DNA from: Ditylenchus dipsaci
Lineage: Eukaryota > Nematoda > Chromadorea > Rhabditida > Anguinidae
DNA: 64,000 nt
Assembly: GCA_004194705.1 (NCBI GenBank)
Contig: SADC01001146.1
Location: 62,001-126,000, forward strand
Direction of reading: 5' to 3'
Positions 13,001 to 56,700 of this stretch are shown piece by piece. The notes beneath the pieces were generated by a model. That model was not told where the DNA came from, searched no databases, and saw only the letters and a program-made list of their open reading frames with translations. The translations under genes and the position numbers were made by a program. The first letter of the stretch is position 1. Every line of letters starts with the position of its first letter.

Positions 13001-14454
13001 AAGGGAAGAATGGGGCAACACTACCATGTCATATCTAAATAAGAGTATTTAGAATATTTTTTTTATTTAAAAGACCATACTTATTGATGCAAATGAAAAT
13101 TCGGCAAATTCAAATGCACGCGCGACCCTTCTCTTTCGTCTCACACTCTACTCTTTGGAGTTATTTCGAGCGACTCAAAAGAGTAGAGTGCGAGACGAAA
13201 GAGAAGTGTCCCGCGCGCATTTGAATTTGTCAAATTTTCATTCGCATCAACAAGTATGGTCCTTTAAGTCTCTCCAACCTTCCCCAAACATATTCCCCCA
13301 ACAAATCTTCTGCTGTCTTCAGCATAATCTCAGTTTCCTCCATCTCCCAGCGAGCCTGGTCTACCAACGACAACTCTGCCCAGATGGCACACCTATCACT
13401 GATGTCTCTTTTGGCCAAACCACCCGCCACGATGGCTATCAAGTAGGTGGGAACTGGAATTTTTTGGACAAAAGAATAGCAGGTAGATCCGTCTGGATTG
13501 GCTACACTCCTGAACAAAACAGCCAGGTAAGCAGTCATCAATTCGGTTTTTGAAATACCTACTCTTGACTTATACCACTCATCAGCACTGTTATGCCTTG
13601 TGGGCTGTTACCTGTTTAAATATAAATTTTCAAAAAAAGTTAGTGTGTAGTGGGTGTACCTCAGCGGAGTAGGTTTGTTTAACCGAGGGAGTGTCCATGC
13701 ATGGCACTATGGATCTACAGTGAATTGGCTCGCACTGACTGTACAAAAAGGGTTGCACCTTGTCAGCAGTAAGTTTAGCATCCACAAACTGCAAGGCTGA
13801 ACACTCCGTAGTGGTTTTATAATGTACTGACACTTGACTGTAATAAAAAACAATGTTGGATTAGCAGTTTGGAGAATACAGGCAAATCTAGATTTAATGA
13901 GCCCTCGATTTAATGAGCCTTTTTATGTCTATTTGACTAGCGATCACGAAACATGACTAATACTCCACCCTTGATTTAACGAACATTTTTGCCGGTCCCC
14001 AGGGGGTTCGTTAAATTAGGTTTGACTGTATATACCGAGTACAGTTAAGTCTCTTGTATCAAAACTCAACTGTAACCTGTAATGATTTTCCACCCCTCCA
14101 GTTCAAAATCACTGAAAAATCTCACATTTTAGAGCCAGCAATTAGCTGAGCAGTGGAAATCGACAATCGTTGACCACAGACGCCCACATCTTCAACCACA
14201 AACTTGCAATCTGTGTTATTTACTTGAATTTTATCTATAGCCAATTCTTTTACGTCCAGAATCTGAAACTGCCCATTTATTAAATACCAATTAAGAGCTG
14301 GACGCACGATTTGGCTGGTCTGTTTGAGCACATCAATATTCAACAGGGCAGTGCCACCAATAGATTTGGCCTGAAAGTCTACTGTCCAATCCAAGTGAAT
14401 ATGTTGAACAACCACTTCAGAGAAGTTAGAGCTAGATGAACAGTCACTAACCAT
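4056..14454 (-). CDS. Leukotriene A4 hydrolase / M1 aminopeptidase
   Basis: Bifunctional zinc enzyme of the M1 family, expected in the cytosol as an aminopeptidase and epoxide hydrolase. Exons, 5' to 3': 14126-14454, 13631-13837, 13559-13611, 13279-13509, 12981-13034, 12484-12574, 12406-12439, 12333-12343, 12078-12283, 11270-11489, 8882-9033, 4449-4522, 4315-4399, 4239-4269, 4056-4179. The N-terminal beta domain has ALQF and [15 protein letters not shown]. The catalytic domain has FGGMENP, the zinc motif [10 protein letters not shown], and the downstream ligand Glu in WLNEG. The C-terminal helical domain ends HPITAAVVG, then a short tail and TGA. Summed length is about 634 aa against about 610 in the family. 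Frames break by one missing base near 13608, 13010, 11470 and 4495; the exon 3/4 and 11/12 junctions are also ambiguous. ATG at 14454 starts the first homologous exon. The long 4.4-11 kb introns hold several transposons. Identity is certain; whether the copy is intact depends on whether the single-base gaps are sequencing errors. Confidence 0.9.
4523..5128. other. Intron sequence, no gene seen
   Basis: Inside an intron of the LTA4H-like gene. AT-rich. A fragment near 4738 (ACTAACAAGGGAACCACCC) resembles the ends of the element at 8070-8402, so this may hold one end of a decayed copy. Confidence 0.4.
5129..7173. mobile_element. GGCTTGAGTTCAG-family DNA transposon, copy A
   Basis: Non-coding element whose ends read GGCTTGAGTTCAGAATCC and, inverted, GGTTGCAGTTCAGAATCC, flanked by a perfect 8-bp duplication GAACTACT (5121-5128 and 7174-7181). 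Long subterminal inverted repeats run inward from both ends. A core hairpin lies at 5504-5620 (see 20201-20314). A mariner-like fragment (6283-6540) and a hairpin containing TACCACTCATTTTGTAGC sit in its right half. Superfamily is uncertain; the 8-bp duplication and leading GG would fit Merlin or hAT. Confidence 0.85.
6283..6540. mobile_element. Mariner-like MITE fragment
   Basis: Begins after TA with TTAGGTTGTTCGGAAAGTTC, typical of Tc1/mariner terminal repeats, and has an inverted counterpart near 6516-6537 (CCGCGAACTTTGC). A solo end of the same type is at about 52553-52577. No transposase. Confidence 0.65.
7408..7577. mobile_element. Pogo-like MITE
   Basis: Left end ACAGTCAAACGTCAATAT and right end AAAGGTTTGAGTGTAGT are inverted relatives, with internal copies of ATATTGCATCC. 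It belongs with the CAGTCAAAC-ended elements at 20787, 28875, 44215 and 49770. Confidence 0.5.
7591..7762. mobile_element. hAT-like hairpin made of CACTCA repeats
   Basis: Terminal repeats CAGTGTTTTCGAAACTCAC and its inverted partner beginning TAGTG enclose a long hairpin of CACACTCA words on one arm and GTGAGTGT words on the other. Flanks GTCAGAAC and GTTAGAAC look like an 8-bp target duplication with one change. 172 bp. Confidence 0.75.
8070..8402. mobile_element. Inverted-repeat element with ACAAGGGAGG ends
   Basis: Ends read ACTAACAAGGGAGGAACC and the inverse of AGGGTCCCTCCCTTGTAA. Inner arms contain TTGTAGAGCGTG and its complement. A second copy is at 32301-32645 and a decayed half-copy near 40330-40440. 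No ORF. Confidence 0.7.
9100..9240. repeat. GCTCTGGCTC-word hairpin
   Basis: Dense repeats of GCTCTGGCTC and GCTCTGACT with an inverted segment GGCTCGGAGCCAGAGC. It fits the pattern of hAT-like elements in this window whose interiors are short repeated words. Boundaries uncertain. Confidence 0.4.
9511..9600 (-). repeat. Interstitial TTAGGC (nematode telomere unit) array
   Basis: About 15 copies of GCCTAA, mostly perfect with some 7-base variants (GCCTAAA), i.e. TTAGGC on the minus strand. The array lies in the loop of an inverted repeat whose arms contain ACATGTTTT and a GGGGGCGACAC / GTGTCGCCCCC pair. Confidence 0.85.
10227..10542. mobile_element. hAT-like MITE with ATCCTAATTAGGAT words
   Basis: Terminal repeats CAGGGATGAGAAATTGATCC and inverse ending CATCCCTG. 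The interior is mostly permutations of ATCCTA / TAGGAT. Nested inside the 9285-10873 palindrome; flanks CATATTTC and CATATCTC may be a decayed 8-bp duplication. Confidence 0.7.
11530..12025. repeat. Inverted repeat covering LTA4H exon 10 5' side, split by an insertion
   Basis: GACTTCGGATGAACACCCAC near 11545 is matched inverted by GTGGGTGTTCCTCCGAAG near 11701-11718, continued as TCCGAAGTCAGTCC after the hAT-like element at 11719-12003. The centre holds the CAGTTAACGAT / ATCGTTAACTG pair near 11600-11670. Confidence 0.7.
11719..12003. mobile_element. hAT-like MITE built of GGCACCGAC words
   Basis: Ends CAGTGTTGTAAATC and inverse CAGCGCTGTAAGTGGC; flanks CTCCGAAG and ATCCGAAG (7 of 8 identical) are the target duplication. 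The inside is a degenerate tandem of GGCACCGAC / TTCGGCACC. Inserted in the right arm of an older inverted repeat. Confidence 0.8.
12333..12343 (-). other. 11-nt micro-exon of the LTA4H-like gene
   Basis: GCTAAATGAAG between an AG acceptor and a GTAGGT donor on the minus strand. It joins the 34-nt exon 12406-12439 and the exon starting at 12283 to give HFWLNEGFTQF. It supplies the third zinc ligand Glu of the M1 HEXXH-18-E motif and keeps the frame. Confidence 0.85.
13067..13267. mobile_element. TTAA-flanked MITE (piggyBac-like)
   Basis: A 201-bp palindrome with TTAA at both ends followed by AAGACCAT / AGGACCAT. Inner arms carry TCTCTTTCGTCTC and its complement. Inserted 11 bp from the end of LTA4H exon 4 (13279). 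Same family: 25903, 32981, 41806, 43822. Confidence 0.8.
13885..14032. mobile_element. Pogo-like MITE
   Basis: Left part GATTTAATGAGCC and right part GGTTTGACTGTATA with GTTCGTTAAATTAGG; internal complementary GATTTAACGAAC. A relative of the CAGTC-ended family, in the LTA4H intron after exon 1. Confidence 0.5.
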
Positions 14455-15364
14455 TTTTTTATTATTTACTGAAAATTTAAATAAAAATAAATATTTTTAT
14501 ATTTAAAGTCCAAACAGAAATTTGTCAAAAATGAAAAGAGTAAAAAAACAAAAACGCGTTTTTAGTTATTTTGCTGGTTGTTTTAATAAATTTACACTTC
14601 GACAACTGTGAGAACAGAAGGACAGAGACGTATTGCATAATAGAGTCACATATTGGTGAAACGCCATTCAACAGTTAAAAAACGAAATTGTACAGTTTTA
14701 GAGGTCCAGAATATTTTGTTTAAAAATGACGATTTTACATAATTTTAAACAATCACTCCACCTATATAAAAATATCTCAAAAAATATTTGTACCGCGACT
14801 CATGTCCGCTTGTCTGTTTCACGGACATAATTGTTGTCCGCGCGACACACAAAACTTCTTTGCCCTCCTGTAAGTCAATTTAAAAAAAATCAGCTTAGGA
14901 GACTGAGTAAACAGTGCGAAGATGTCGCAAGTCAATAAGTTAGATGTAAAAAGCTGTTACACACATGCAGAATCTGCACAAAACTGCCATTAGACTTATT
15001 CCTGGGTTATTTTCTGTGAAATTAGGGTCCTAGATCCGTACTGCATAAATGTTAAAATTACAGACAAGAAACTCTCATGACTTTCAATTCAATGAACCGT
15101 TACTATTTGTATAAGGCAAAAGGGGATTAATTTGATAGTAAAAAAATACGTCAGAGAAAACGATAAGAAACGCCACTAGACACATTTCTCTTTCTCACTT
15201 AGAGGAAAAGAAAAAAACAGCTAGTCAGCGGGTACAGTTTCAATAGGCCACCTTTTGTACTTTTTGAAAGAAAACGGTTTTTATAGATAAAATGGAAATT
15301 TCACTTTCGCTACTTTTCTGACTTTCGGTATGTGTTAGAAGAAATAAAGCACATGGCTGCGAAG

Positions 15365-16059
15365 CAGCGTTGTTGCGGCGCCGATGCTAGCGCTGCCGCG
15401 AAAAAAATAGCGCCGAGCCGGCGCTCGCACCGCCGCTAAATATAATCAGAGCATCCACGGGGCATCATATGCTATCAATAGAAAAAAAATTGATTTACAT
15501 GAATTTTTTCATAAAAAATGGGGATAACTGTATTCACTTTATTAACTTTCCACAAAATATCCCCATTCTCACTAGTTGTCATAAAGCCGGTTCAGGCCCA
15601 AATCTCGTGAAATTAAGATGTTTGCCTTATTTTAATCAAAAATTTATAAATATCTAAATTTCATTTTAAATTTACTGTAACTGTTATAAAACATCATACA
15701 CCATAAAAAAGTATACTGTTAATAAAAATACAGATTTTTGTAAAATTTACAGCAAAAGCTACATTATCAACCCGGCGCTAGCGTCGGCGCTGGAGCAAAT
15801 TTTTTTAGATGGGAGGCGCAGGAGCCGAATTTTTTAATGGAGGCGCTTGATCCGGCGCTGGAGCCATTTTACAAAAGAGGTCGACGCCGGAACGGCTACC
15901 AGACAATTTCTAATATTTTTAGAATTTGTCGCGCGACATTTTCTAATATTTTTCGGTAAATTCGGTTGTTTTGTCCGAATTTACCGAAAAATTAGAAATG
16001 TCGCGCGACAAATTCTAAAAATATTAGAAATTGTCTGGTAGCCCGCCGGAACAACACTG
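15365..16059. mobile_element. hAT-like element with GCGCCGG words and a nested palindrome
   Basis: Ends CAGCGTTGTTGCGGCG and inverse CAGTGTTGTTCCGGCG, flanked by a perfect 8-bp duplication CTGCGAAG. The subterminal parts repeat GGCGCCG / GGCGCTGGAGC. At about 15898-16041 sits a nearly perfect 144-bp palindrome with arms starting ACCAGACAATTTCTAATATT, itself probably a nested MITE. Confidence 0.85.
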
Positions 16060-16223
16060 CTGCGAAGTAAATCGCATAAAAAGTTGTTATATGTATACAA
16101 TATCAAGCGATGTTGGCCTCAACTAATCTATGGTTTCGTATTTTATTCGCTGGTCCCCACCTTGTTTTCCGTTTTATCGTCATTTACATTTAACGGTCAT
16201 TTATGAGTACAAAATGCTGAAAG

Positions 16224-16458
16224 TTAAAGGGGCACGCCCAAGCGTTTAAACTTTGTCCCGCCAATTCAAATTTTTCCTAACTATTGAATTTCTGAACGGA
16301 TTTTTTAACTTGGTTTCTAACAAAACTATCCTTGAAATTAAATTATAAGTCCTGTTTTGTTAGAAAGCAAGTAAAAAAATGCGTACAGAGGTTTAATGAT
16401 TAGGAAAAATTTTTGAATTGGCAGGGACAAATTTTAGACACGTCGGCATGCCTCTTTA
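16224..16458. mobile_element. TTAA-flanked MITE (GGGGCAT subfamily)
   Basis: TTAA followed by AGGGGCACGCC at the left and inverse GGCATGCCTCTTTAA at the right; inner arms contain CCGCCAATTCAAATTTTTCC and its complement. Same subfamily: 33737, 43588, 55330; a related 45309 copy. Confidence 0.8.
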
Positions 16459-17125
16459 AATAAGTTAAATAACCAGTCATATAACCAACTTTAAAAAATA
16501 TTAATATGCTACTCAGAGCTCCATAAAAAGTATATTTTAAATTTCACAATTTTTGAGTCACTAACAAAGATGCTAATTTTTAAAAATGTCTTTTATGTGT
16601 GTGAGTGTCTGTCCACTTAATTTCCCTAAATCTCGATGATTGATCATTTGCATAGAGCCATTCTGGCAGTCAATAATTTATTTTTTGCACAAAAAGATGC
16701 CAATATAAGATAAGGTCTTTTTCTCTATTTTCTATTACAAACACAATTTTCAAAGGTTTTTCGCTGCAGCACAACTTCTGTTGCACTTTGTAAATGTCAA
16801 TCAATACACCTCAGCCTGACATTTTTTGGACTTTTGCATCGTAAAACAACAATTCCAAAGGCTATGCAATAAAAATACTGCAAATGCACTCTTTGTTTTC
16901 TACCTCTCTGTTTGCTAAGGAACCAAAAATCCTGTTTCAATATTTTGATGTGCAGGTTTGGTTGGTTACGATATCACTTCGCTCTCTTTCCATGCTCTTG
17001 CTCTATTTTATTGTCTTTTGTTTTCTGTTTTGATTGCGGTGAAACGGCTATTCAAATCGCCAATTTTGTTGTTCGGAGCGCTTAACGCAAACTTTAAATC
17101 AATTTTAACAGAACTATGTGTTGAA

Positions 17126-50275
<33,150 letters not shown>

Positions 50276-50621
50276 TGTATGGAGGAGGGGCAGGATGCTC
50301 AGCACAAGGGCACCTCCTTCAGCTGGTTCAGGGCCAGCACCCAGTATGTCACCAAGAGGTTGAGGTTGGAGTAGGACCAGGAGGGGGAATACACACCTAT
50401 TTCACTTGCAACCATGCTAAAACCAGCCACAAACACATTAATTTTTGACGATATTTATTTAACGTGTATTGTTGAACAGTCAATTATGATGGCATTCTGT
50501 TCAAGTTCGATCCTACCTAAAGCCTGGTACCTTTTCTACCTAAAAATTTGTCGTCCCTTCCTTATAAAACTGAAGTAAAAAGCCCACAGGCCCAAACAAG
50601 GATCGAACTTGAGAGGTCAAT

Positions 50622-51954
50622 ACCGTAATTCCTCTAATTATGCGGTCCCCTATTTGATTCATAACAGTGTTTTTGGGCATTGTGTTTTCGACCTAATTTT
50701 CGAAAACTTTTCTCAGGCAAGTTACCACTCACTTGGTAGCCAGTGAGATAAGGTACAAAATAAGTGGTGACTTGCCTGAGAAAAGTCGCCAACAATTGGT
50801 CAAAGGCACAATGCCACAAACGCGTTTTTCGAATAGGTGGGGGGGGGGGGGGGTATAATCTAGGGTTGGGTAATTCTCCGGAGAAATACTTTCCGGGTAA
50901 TTACCCGGGTAATTACCGGTAATTACCCGAAAAGCGGAGAAATACTATTTGCTGATACCTAAACCATCTGGATGGTACCTAAATCACCTGGATAGTGCCC
51001 AAACCATCTGGATGTTACCCGAAACACCTGGATGGTGCCCAAATCTTCTGGATAGTACCCAAACCATCTGAATATCAACCAAAACATTTGGATGTTACCC
51101 AAATTACCTGGATGGTACCCAAATCACATGGATGGTACCCAAACCCCCTGGATAGTACCCGAACCATCTGGATATCACTCAAAACACCTGGATGATACCT
51201 AAACCAAAAAATTTCTGGCTGAGTAGGGTAGGTGGATTGGTTAATAGTTAATTTTAATATAAAGTGAATGGTAAGTGGCGATTGTGATATTTGTCGACCA
51301 TAATTGCATAAAATTTCCATGAAGAAAGCAATTATACTTGTAAAATGAAAACATTCAAAAGATATCAGCAAAAAATCAAGAAGATATCGCAGAAAAATAA
51401 AATAATGAAAAATGTATTAGCTGGGAGTCGAACCTTTGACATTAAAAAGGAGACCAGTAGTGTAAAGGAAAAGCATGGCTCAAGCGGGAAGTGATTCCTG
51501 CATAATTAGAAAGTAAACATTGCCTCCCCGGCTCCGACTTTGACGCAATTCTAAAGCAAAAACAGAAAATTAGAACGCTTCATACTTTTATAAAACCAAC
51601 CTCCAAGTGTTTTTCCATTCTTTTCGCATCTGACTTTAGCCAGCATTGCAGAACTTACACAAGCCGACCACTGTTAGATTCCTATTTGCATTTCTTTCTT
51701 CAACTCGATTATAGTAATTCAAACACCAGGAAAAGGGCTTGAATTTGGACATCTAGAATTTCCATCTATGATACGAATAGAGCAGCAGAAAAAAACAGTT
51801 TTCAGAAAAAAATATCGAAGGTCAACTGCAATAAATACTAAAAAATAGTATTTCTCCGATTTTTCTTCGCGGATAAATACTTAGTATTTCTCCGGGTAAT
51901 TACCCGGGTAATTACCCATCACTCAACCCTAGTATAATCAGAGGAAATACGGTA
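50622..51954. mobile_element. TACCGTAATT-ended MITE split by an hAT-like insertion
   Basis: Outer ends TACCGTAATTCCTCTAATTA and inverse TACCGTATTTCCTCTGATTA. The internal hairpin contains TTACCACTCACTTGGTAGCC. The hAT-like element 50861-51931 sits in its right end within the sequence GTATAATC. Confidence 0.75.
50861..51931. mobile_element. hAT-like element with TAATTACCCGGG words and a 20-bp tandem
   Basis: Ends TAGGGTTGGGTAATTC and inverse TAGGGTTGAGTGATGGGTAA, flanked by a perfect 8-bp duplication GTATAATC. Subterminal words GGGTAATTACCC. 50960-51205 is a tandem of about 12 units like CTGGATGGTACCCAAATCAC. Near 51420 the minus strand has AAAGGTTCGACTCCCAGC, another tRNA T-arm-like motif. 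Confidence 0.85.
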
Positions 51955-53727
51955 TGTCTAATTTTGAGTGCCGCGTTGTTTTGGTGGTTTTCCGAACCGT
52001 ATGCTTGTGGTCATAATTCATTTAGTTGCTTCTCTCCTCTTTTAGTGAATACTGGATATTCTCTTTCGTGTACTACTTGTTTGTCTTTGCTTTTTACTGA
52101 ACTATTTGTGCTTTATATCTGATGTTATTTTTGGTTAAATATCGAAAATTGCTATCTATTTTTGTCTGTTTAAGGCTGTTTGTCATAAGTTTTCTTGCTT
52201 CAGTTTACAAGCAAGAAACTGTTTAAACCAAACCATTTAAATGTATATAATATTTTTGACTATGTATTAATTGATGGAAATTAATATCCCACACTACTCA
52301 CTACTTCTTGTTTTTTTGCACATGTTATGGAGTTTTTAAATAAAGAATCAACAAAACACAAATAAAGTTCATTGGATGAGTGGCAATATGCGACTTCACA
52401 TCTGTTGAAACACAGAAATTCTGAGGTGTCACTCATCTAATTTTGCTTCAGTAAGGACATCGTTGTGAAGAGAAGCGATATTTGCGATGCGATATGTCAC
52501 ACGTCATCATCACTTGTTTTACACGAAAGTATACCAAATATATTCAGGGTTGGTCGCGAACTTTCTGAACAACCTGATATTTTGACGTAAAATATCAAAA
52601 ACCCTAAATATTTAGGGTCCCAAATTAAGTAAAAATCTTTAAGTAAAGTAGGATTGAGAGCCCTGTAATTAGCTAATTCTAACTTTTTGCTGTGTTTGCA
52701 TATTTCAGTGATTTTTTCAAAATGGCATTCATAATGAAAAACTTTTAAACAAAGATGCCCGTAAAACTTTTCGAGACCAAACATTTGATCACCGATCAAA
52801 CATTTTTTCTGCCTTTATCCATCTAACCGGTCAGCAACAATCAATCATCCATTATTTCCACTTAACTTAACTCAGCCAAAAAACGAAGCTCAATTTTCAT
52901 ATGATAAATGATCTTAGCCAACAATTAACTGCTGCTGCCAATAATTATGTGGCTTGTCTATAGAAGGGCCATCCCACCAATTCCTCTTTCTTCAAAAAAA
53001 AAAACTTCCATTGCTGCAGCAGGAGCAGGGAAAGTGTGAGCAGCCTAGTGAGTGGGCAGTAGCAGCAGCTAAAAGCTTGTCTATTGATTAGAGCTGTCTC
53101 GCCCTGCTGCTAATAACTATGGAGTGGTAGTGGGCAGCAGCAGCCTGCTGAAATCTGCTGCCAAGCAAGCGAGGGAGCTTTGACATGTAGTGTGGCCAGA
53201 GGCACGAGCAGCAGCTATATACACCCCCACCACCCAGCTATATACTGACAGGCGACATCCCCTGCAAATGCATTGGATTTTGGCCTGGCTATTGTTTTCT
53301 TCTGGAGGAGGACAAGAGGGTTTTGTTGCCGAAGAGGCGAAAACCCCTTTTTCTTTTGCATTTACTCACTTACACTCACTACTTACCTTTTTTGGAATGG
53401 ATTTTTGGTTTCCATTTTCTTTTTCCTTTGGGCTAGGACCAATTTGAGTTGAGGGTTGACTGGCTGCTTGGTGGTGGTGGTGTTGAAGCATGCATTCCAT
53501 TAGAGATTTAGTGTGTTTGTTTAGTGTTTTCTTTATTAGTGGGCAGCAGCACAAGAAGTTGGGCGCTCAAAAAAAGTTGGAGAAATGCCACTGGCTGAAC
53601 AACAAGACCAATTAATGTGCTGGAAGCAGGCGAAGTGATTCGTCTCTCCAGCTCTTCTTCCTTATTTCTCCAGTCAATTATTATTTTGGTTCTTTTTTCT
53701 TGGCTAGCTGAGATTAGCTGAACCAGT
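51955..53727 (+). promoter_or_regulatory. Region upstream of slo-1
   Basis: Apart from the solo mariner end at 52553-52577, this stretch is largely free of recognisable repeats. 53010-53560 is rich in GCAGCAGC-type words and more GC-rich than its surroundings, as expected for a promoter or 5' UTR; no specific signal was identified. AATAAA-type signals near 52339 and 52360 may serve hcf-1. Confidence 0.35.
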
Positions 53728-56700
53728 ATGGGTGATCACTATTACCATCAGAGCCAAGGGCACAGCGGCCAGGGCAAGGGTTTCACGGAGGAAATGCTCC
53801 GTATGGATACTCTAACATGCACTGCAATATGTCCAGGGCGTATATGGATTTGACGGATGAAGAAAGAAAGTGTTTGGAAGAACGAAAATATTGGTGAGTT
53901 TTGTCATCGAAAATGCCTGAAAGAATGTATTTCAGCCTAAAAAACCAGAGATTTTCAAAAAAGGCGATCGAAATACAATTTTAGGGTGAGGATATAAAAA
54001 AAACTCCTACCCCGAATTTCTGTTTACTTATTTATTTTATTTTTTATTTTGAAAGCTTAATTATAATTTTTTGCAGTCTCTAAAAACAGCAACAAAAAAT
54101 TCGGTTTTTATTTTTTATCTGCATCACAATTTTTGCCTTGACTCCTTTTTCTGTTGTTGTTATTCGGCTTGTGTTAAGGCGCACGTTAGACCAGCATATC
54201 TTAGCATTTGAAACTGAAGTAAGACCTTGATCCACCAAGACAAAAGTTTTGGCCATGTGCTTTTGGCTAAATCTGGGATGAAAAAGTATTTTCGGGACAA
54301 AAAAGCGGCCACACCAAAAAATTAATGCTCGTCTTCGCTTTTATTTTCCTGTAAAGCAGAGCATGTCCCTACTTCTTTTTTGTAGCCTGACGTATTTTGG
54401 TCTATTCTAACTCTATTTGCAAGATAAAAAATTAACAAGGAGAACCAAAGCAAAAAAACGGTTGTGGAGATAAAGGATAAGAACCAAAAATTCGATTGGT
54501 TTAAGACAAAGAAGAACGGCATTTTTAAGCCAACAGTTAGTTGAATGAATAATATGGGAAAGTGGCTGGGAACTATAGTTTAGTTAGGAAACCAAAAAAA
54601 ATTATGGTTATTTATAAAAAGCCCAAAAAATACATAAAAGTATTTTAATTTGTTGCAAAAAAAACTATTGAATTTATTTATAGGTGTTTCCTGCTGTCCA
54701 GGTAATTTATTGCACAGTTCATGGTAAAATAGTTTGAAAATTTTTCTATATCATCACAAATGTATTGAAGTTTTTATGTCTCTTTGCTGGATAAATAAAA
54801 ATGATTGGTTTGCATCTGGTGAGATGACGTTTGCTCTTGAAAGTGCAAAAACATCATTTTCGGCTTTTTTAAGAAAACTTACTAAAAAACAAACAGCTGA
54901 AGTTTTTTAACCTGGAAATAAATATAATCAAAAACAACTGCATTTTACATTGGCTTAGCTTAATCAAAAGTTTCTTTATCACTTGTCCGTGCAAAAAAAC
55001 ATTTTTTCAACTGCTGAATTTTTTTACGATGAGAAATAGTACAAAATATTTAAAATACAGGCTTTTATCCTGGGGCCGAAGTTATTCGCTTGATTTCAAC
55101 AAAACCGTAATTTTTTTCCTAACGAGGTTTGGAAAAACTGATTTTCAGGCACCATTACGTCGAAATAACGTGGAATTTCGATGTAACGTCACCAATTTTT
55201 TCAAAAATTAAATTTTTGTCGGGTTAATGATCAGGCCGAGTAGGGGTTAAAAAATTGATTTTGGAATCTACAAACACAAAAAACCTTATTTCAAAGTCGC
55301 GTGAACAAGAAAGAATTTGGCTGTTGTGAAAGACCACTTTTCCCCGCCAATTCAAATTTTTTCCTAATCGTTGGATTTACGTACGAACTTTTTGATGGGG
55401 CTTCTAAATTCAATTCTAGACCTTATTTTGTTGTAAACACAGTCGAAAAACAGAACAGAAGTTCAATGATTAGGATTTTTTTGAATTGGCGGGGGACCAT
55501 TTAGATCGCGTGAGCATGGTCCTTTTAAATAAGGCGAATTGCTTGGGTCTGACAAAATAATCTCACAGTTAAAAGGCATATCATTTGCTAACTTTCGCCG
55601 TATTCTATGGAGTTTTGCAGCATTGTGACCTTCTGTGTGTCGATGCTGTTGGTGGTAGTGTGGAGGATAATCACCCACCTGTGTTTCCAGCCCAGGGACC
55701 GCGAGATGATCACCCAAATAGACATGGAGGCTGCGGCTGGCTTTAAAAGCCCTACAGGTGCTATAATATCACCACTAGGAGCTGCCAAAACACCTGAGAT
55801 GAAGGCCAGGAGGAACAAGTGCAAATCGGCTGGATGACTGAGGCTAAGGACTGGGCAGGAGAACTTATTTCTGGGCAAAGCATGGTGTTTTTTTGAAGAG
55901 AAGTAAAAAATATTAGCAGGTTTCACTGTTGTGTTTTATAGACAGGCCGAATATTGGTGGTGCTAGTCTTCCTGCTGTCTATTGGCTCATTGGTCATCTA
56001 CTTTATTGACACTTACAAGTTGGTGATTTGTGAAAAAAGGGAAAAATGAAAAATATCTGGTGCGAATTTTGCTAAACCATAGGGAATACCAAGCACTTTT
56101 TAAAACATTGTGCAGTTTTATTTTTCATGACGGCTTAATGTTTTTACGGCAAATTTTCGTAAAACGCTGAAAATTATATTTTATTACTTCATATTATGGT
56201 AGAAATATCGTAGAAAAAATAACAGGGTCTTTTTATGAAAAAAATATAGGTCGCTTTGTGGATTTAGCTAAATTTGGCCAAAAGTATTTTCAGGCGAGGC
56301 ACACTGTTCGCAAAATATTTTTGTGTACGGGGAAGGAACGACCACACCTTAGTCTATCGAAAAATGTTATAAGCCAAAATATAGCCCTGACTGAGCTTGT
56401 CACTCATCCACGAGCGGAATTTATTATGAAGTCCTCTGGATCGAGAAATTCGACATGCAGAATTAAGCTCCATTTGTATTTACGCACTCGAAAAAAACTT
56501 ATTTGGTCTCGTCTTTTGATTTTTTCACTTTGAAAGTTGCAACGTTTAGCAGTGTAAGATATATAAAGGGGTAACCCGAGTTAGTCCTGGTCATGAAAAC
56601 TACAAAGGTTACAGTTTTGCAAAAAAAGAAAACCTTATAAATACTTTGGACTCAACTTCCCTTTGACTAATAAAAATGTTAATTTTGCAGAGAAACTTTC

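Larger units (their letters stand above)
14455..16957. promoter_or_regulatory. Divergent intergenic region between LTA4H-like gene and hcf-1
   Basis: The two genes start on either side and point away from each other, so both promoters should lie here. I see no confident promoter motif. The region contains an hAT-like element (15365-16059), a TTAA MITE (16224-16458), AT-rich unique-looking sequence at 14460-15360, and more unique sequence at 16460-16950 just before the hcf-1 first exon. Confidence 0.4.

Noticed and set aside
50995..51195. Open frame with repeated WMVPKP-type peptide
   Set aside because: It is the translation of the 20-bp tandem inside the hAT-like element 50861-51931.
53190..53447. 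85-codon frame upstream of slo-1
   Set aside because: No recognised domain; it lies in GCA-rich leader-like sequence and has no splice link to the slo-1 frame that I can see.
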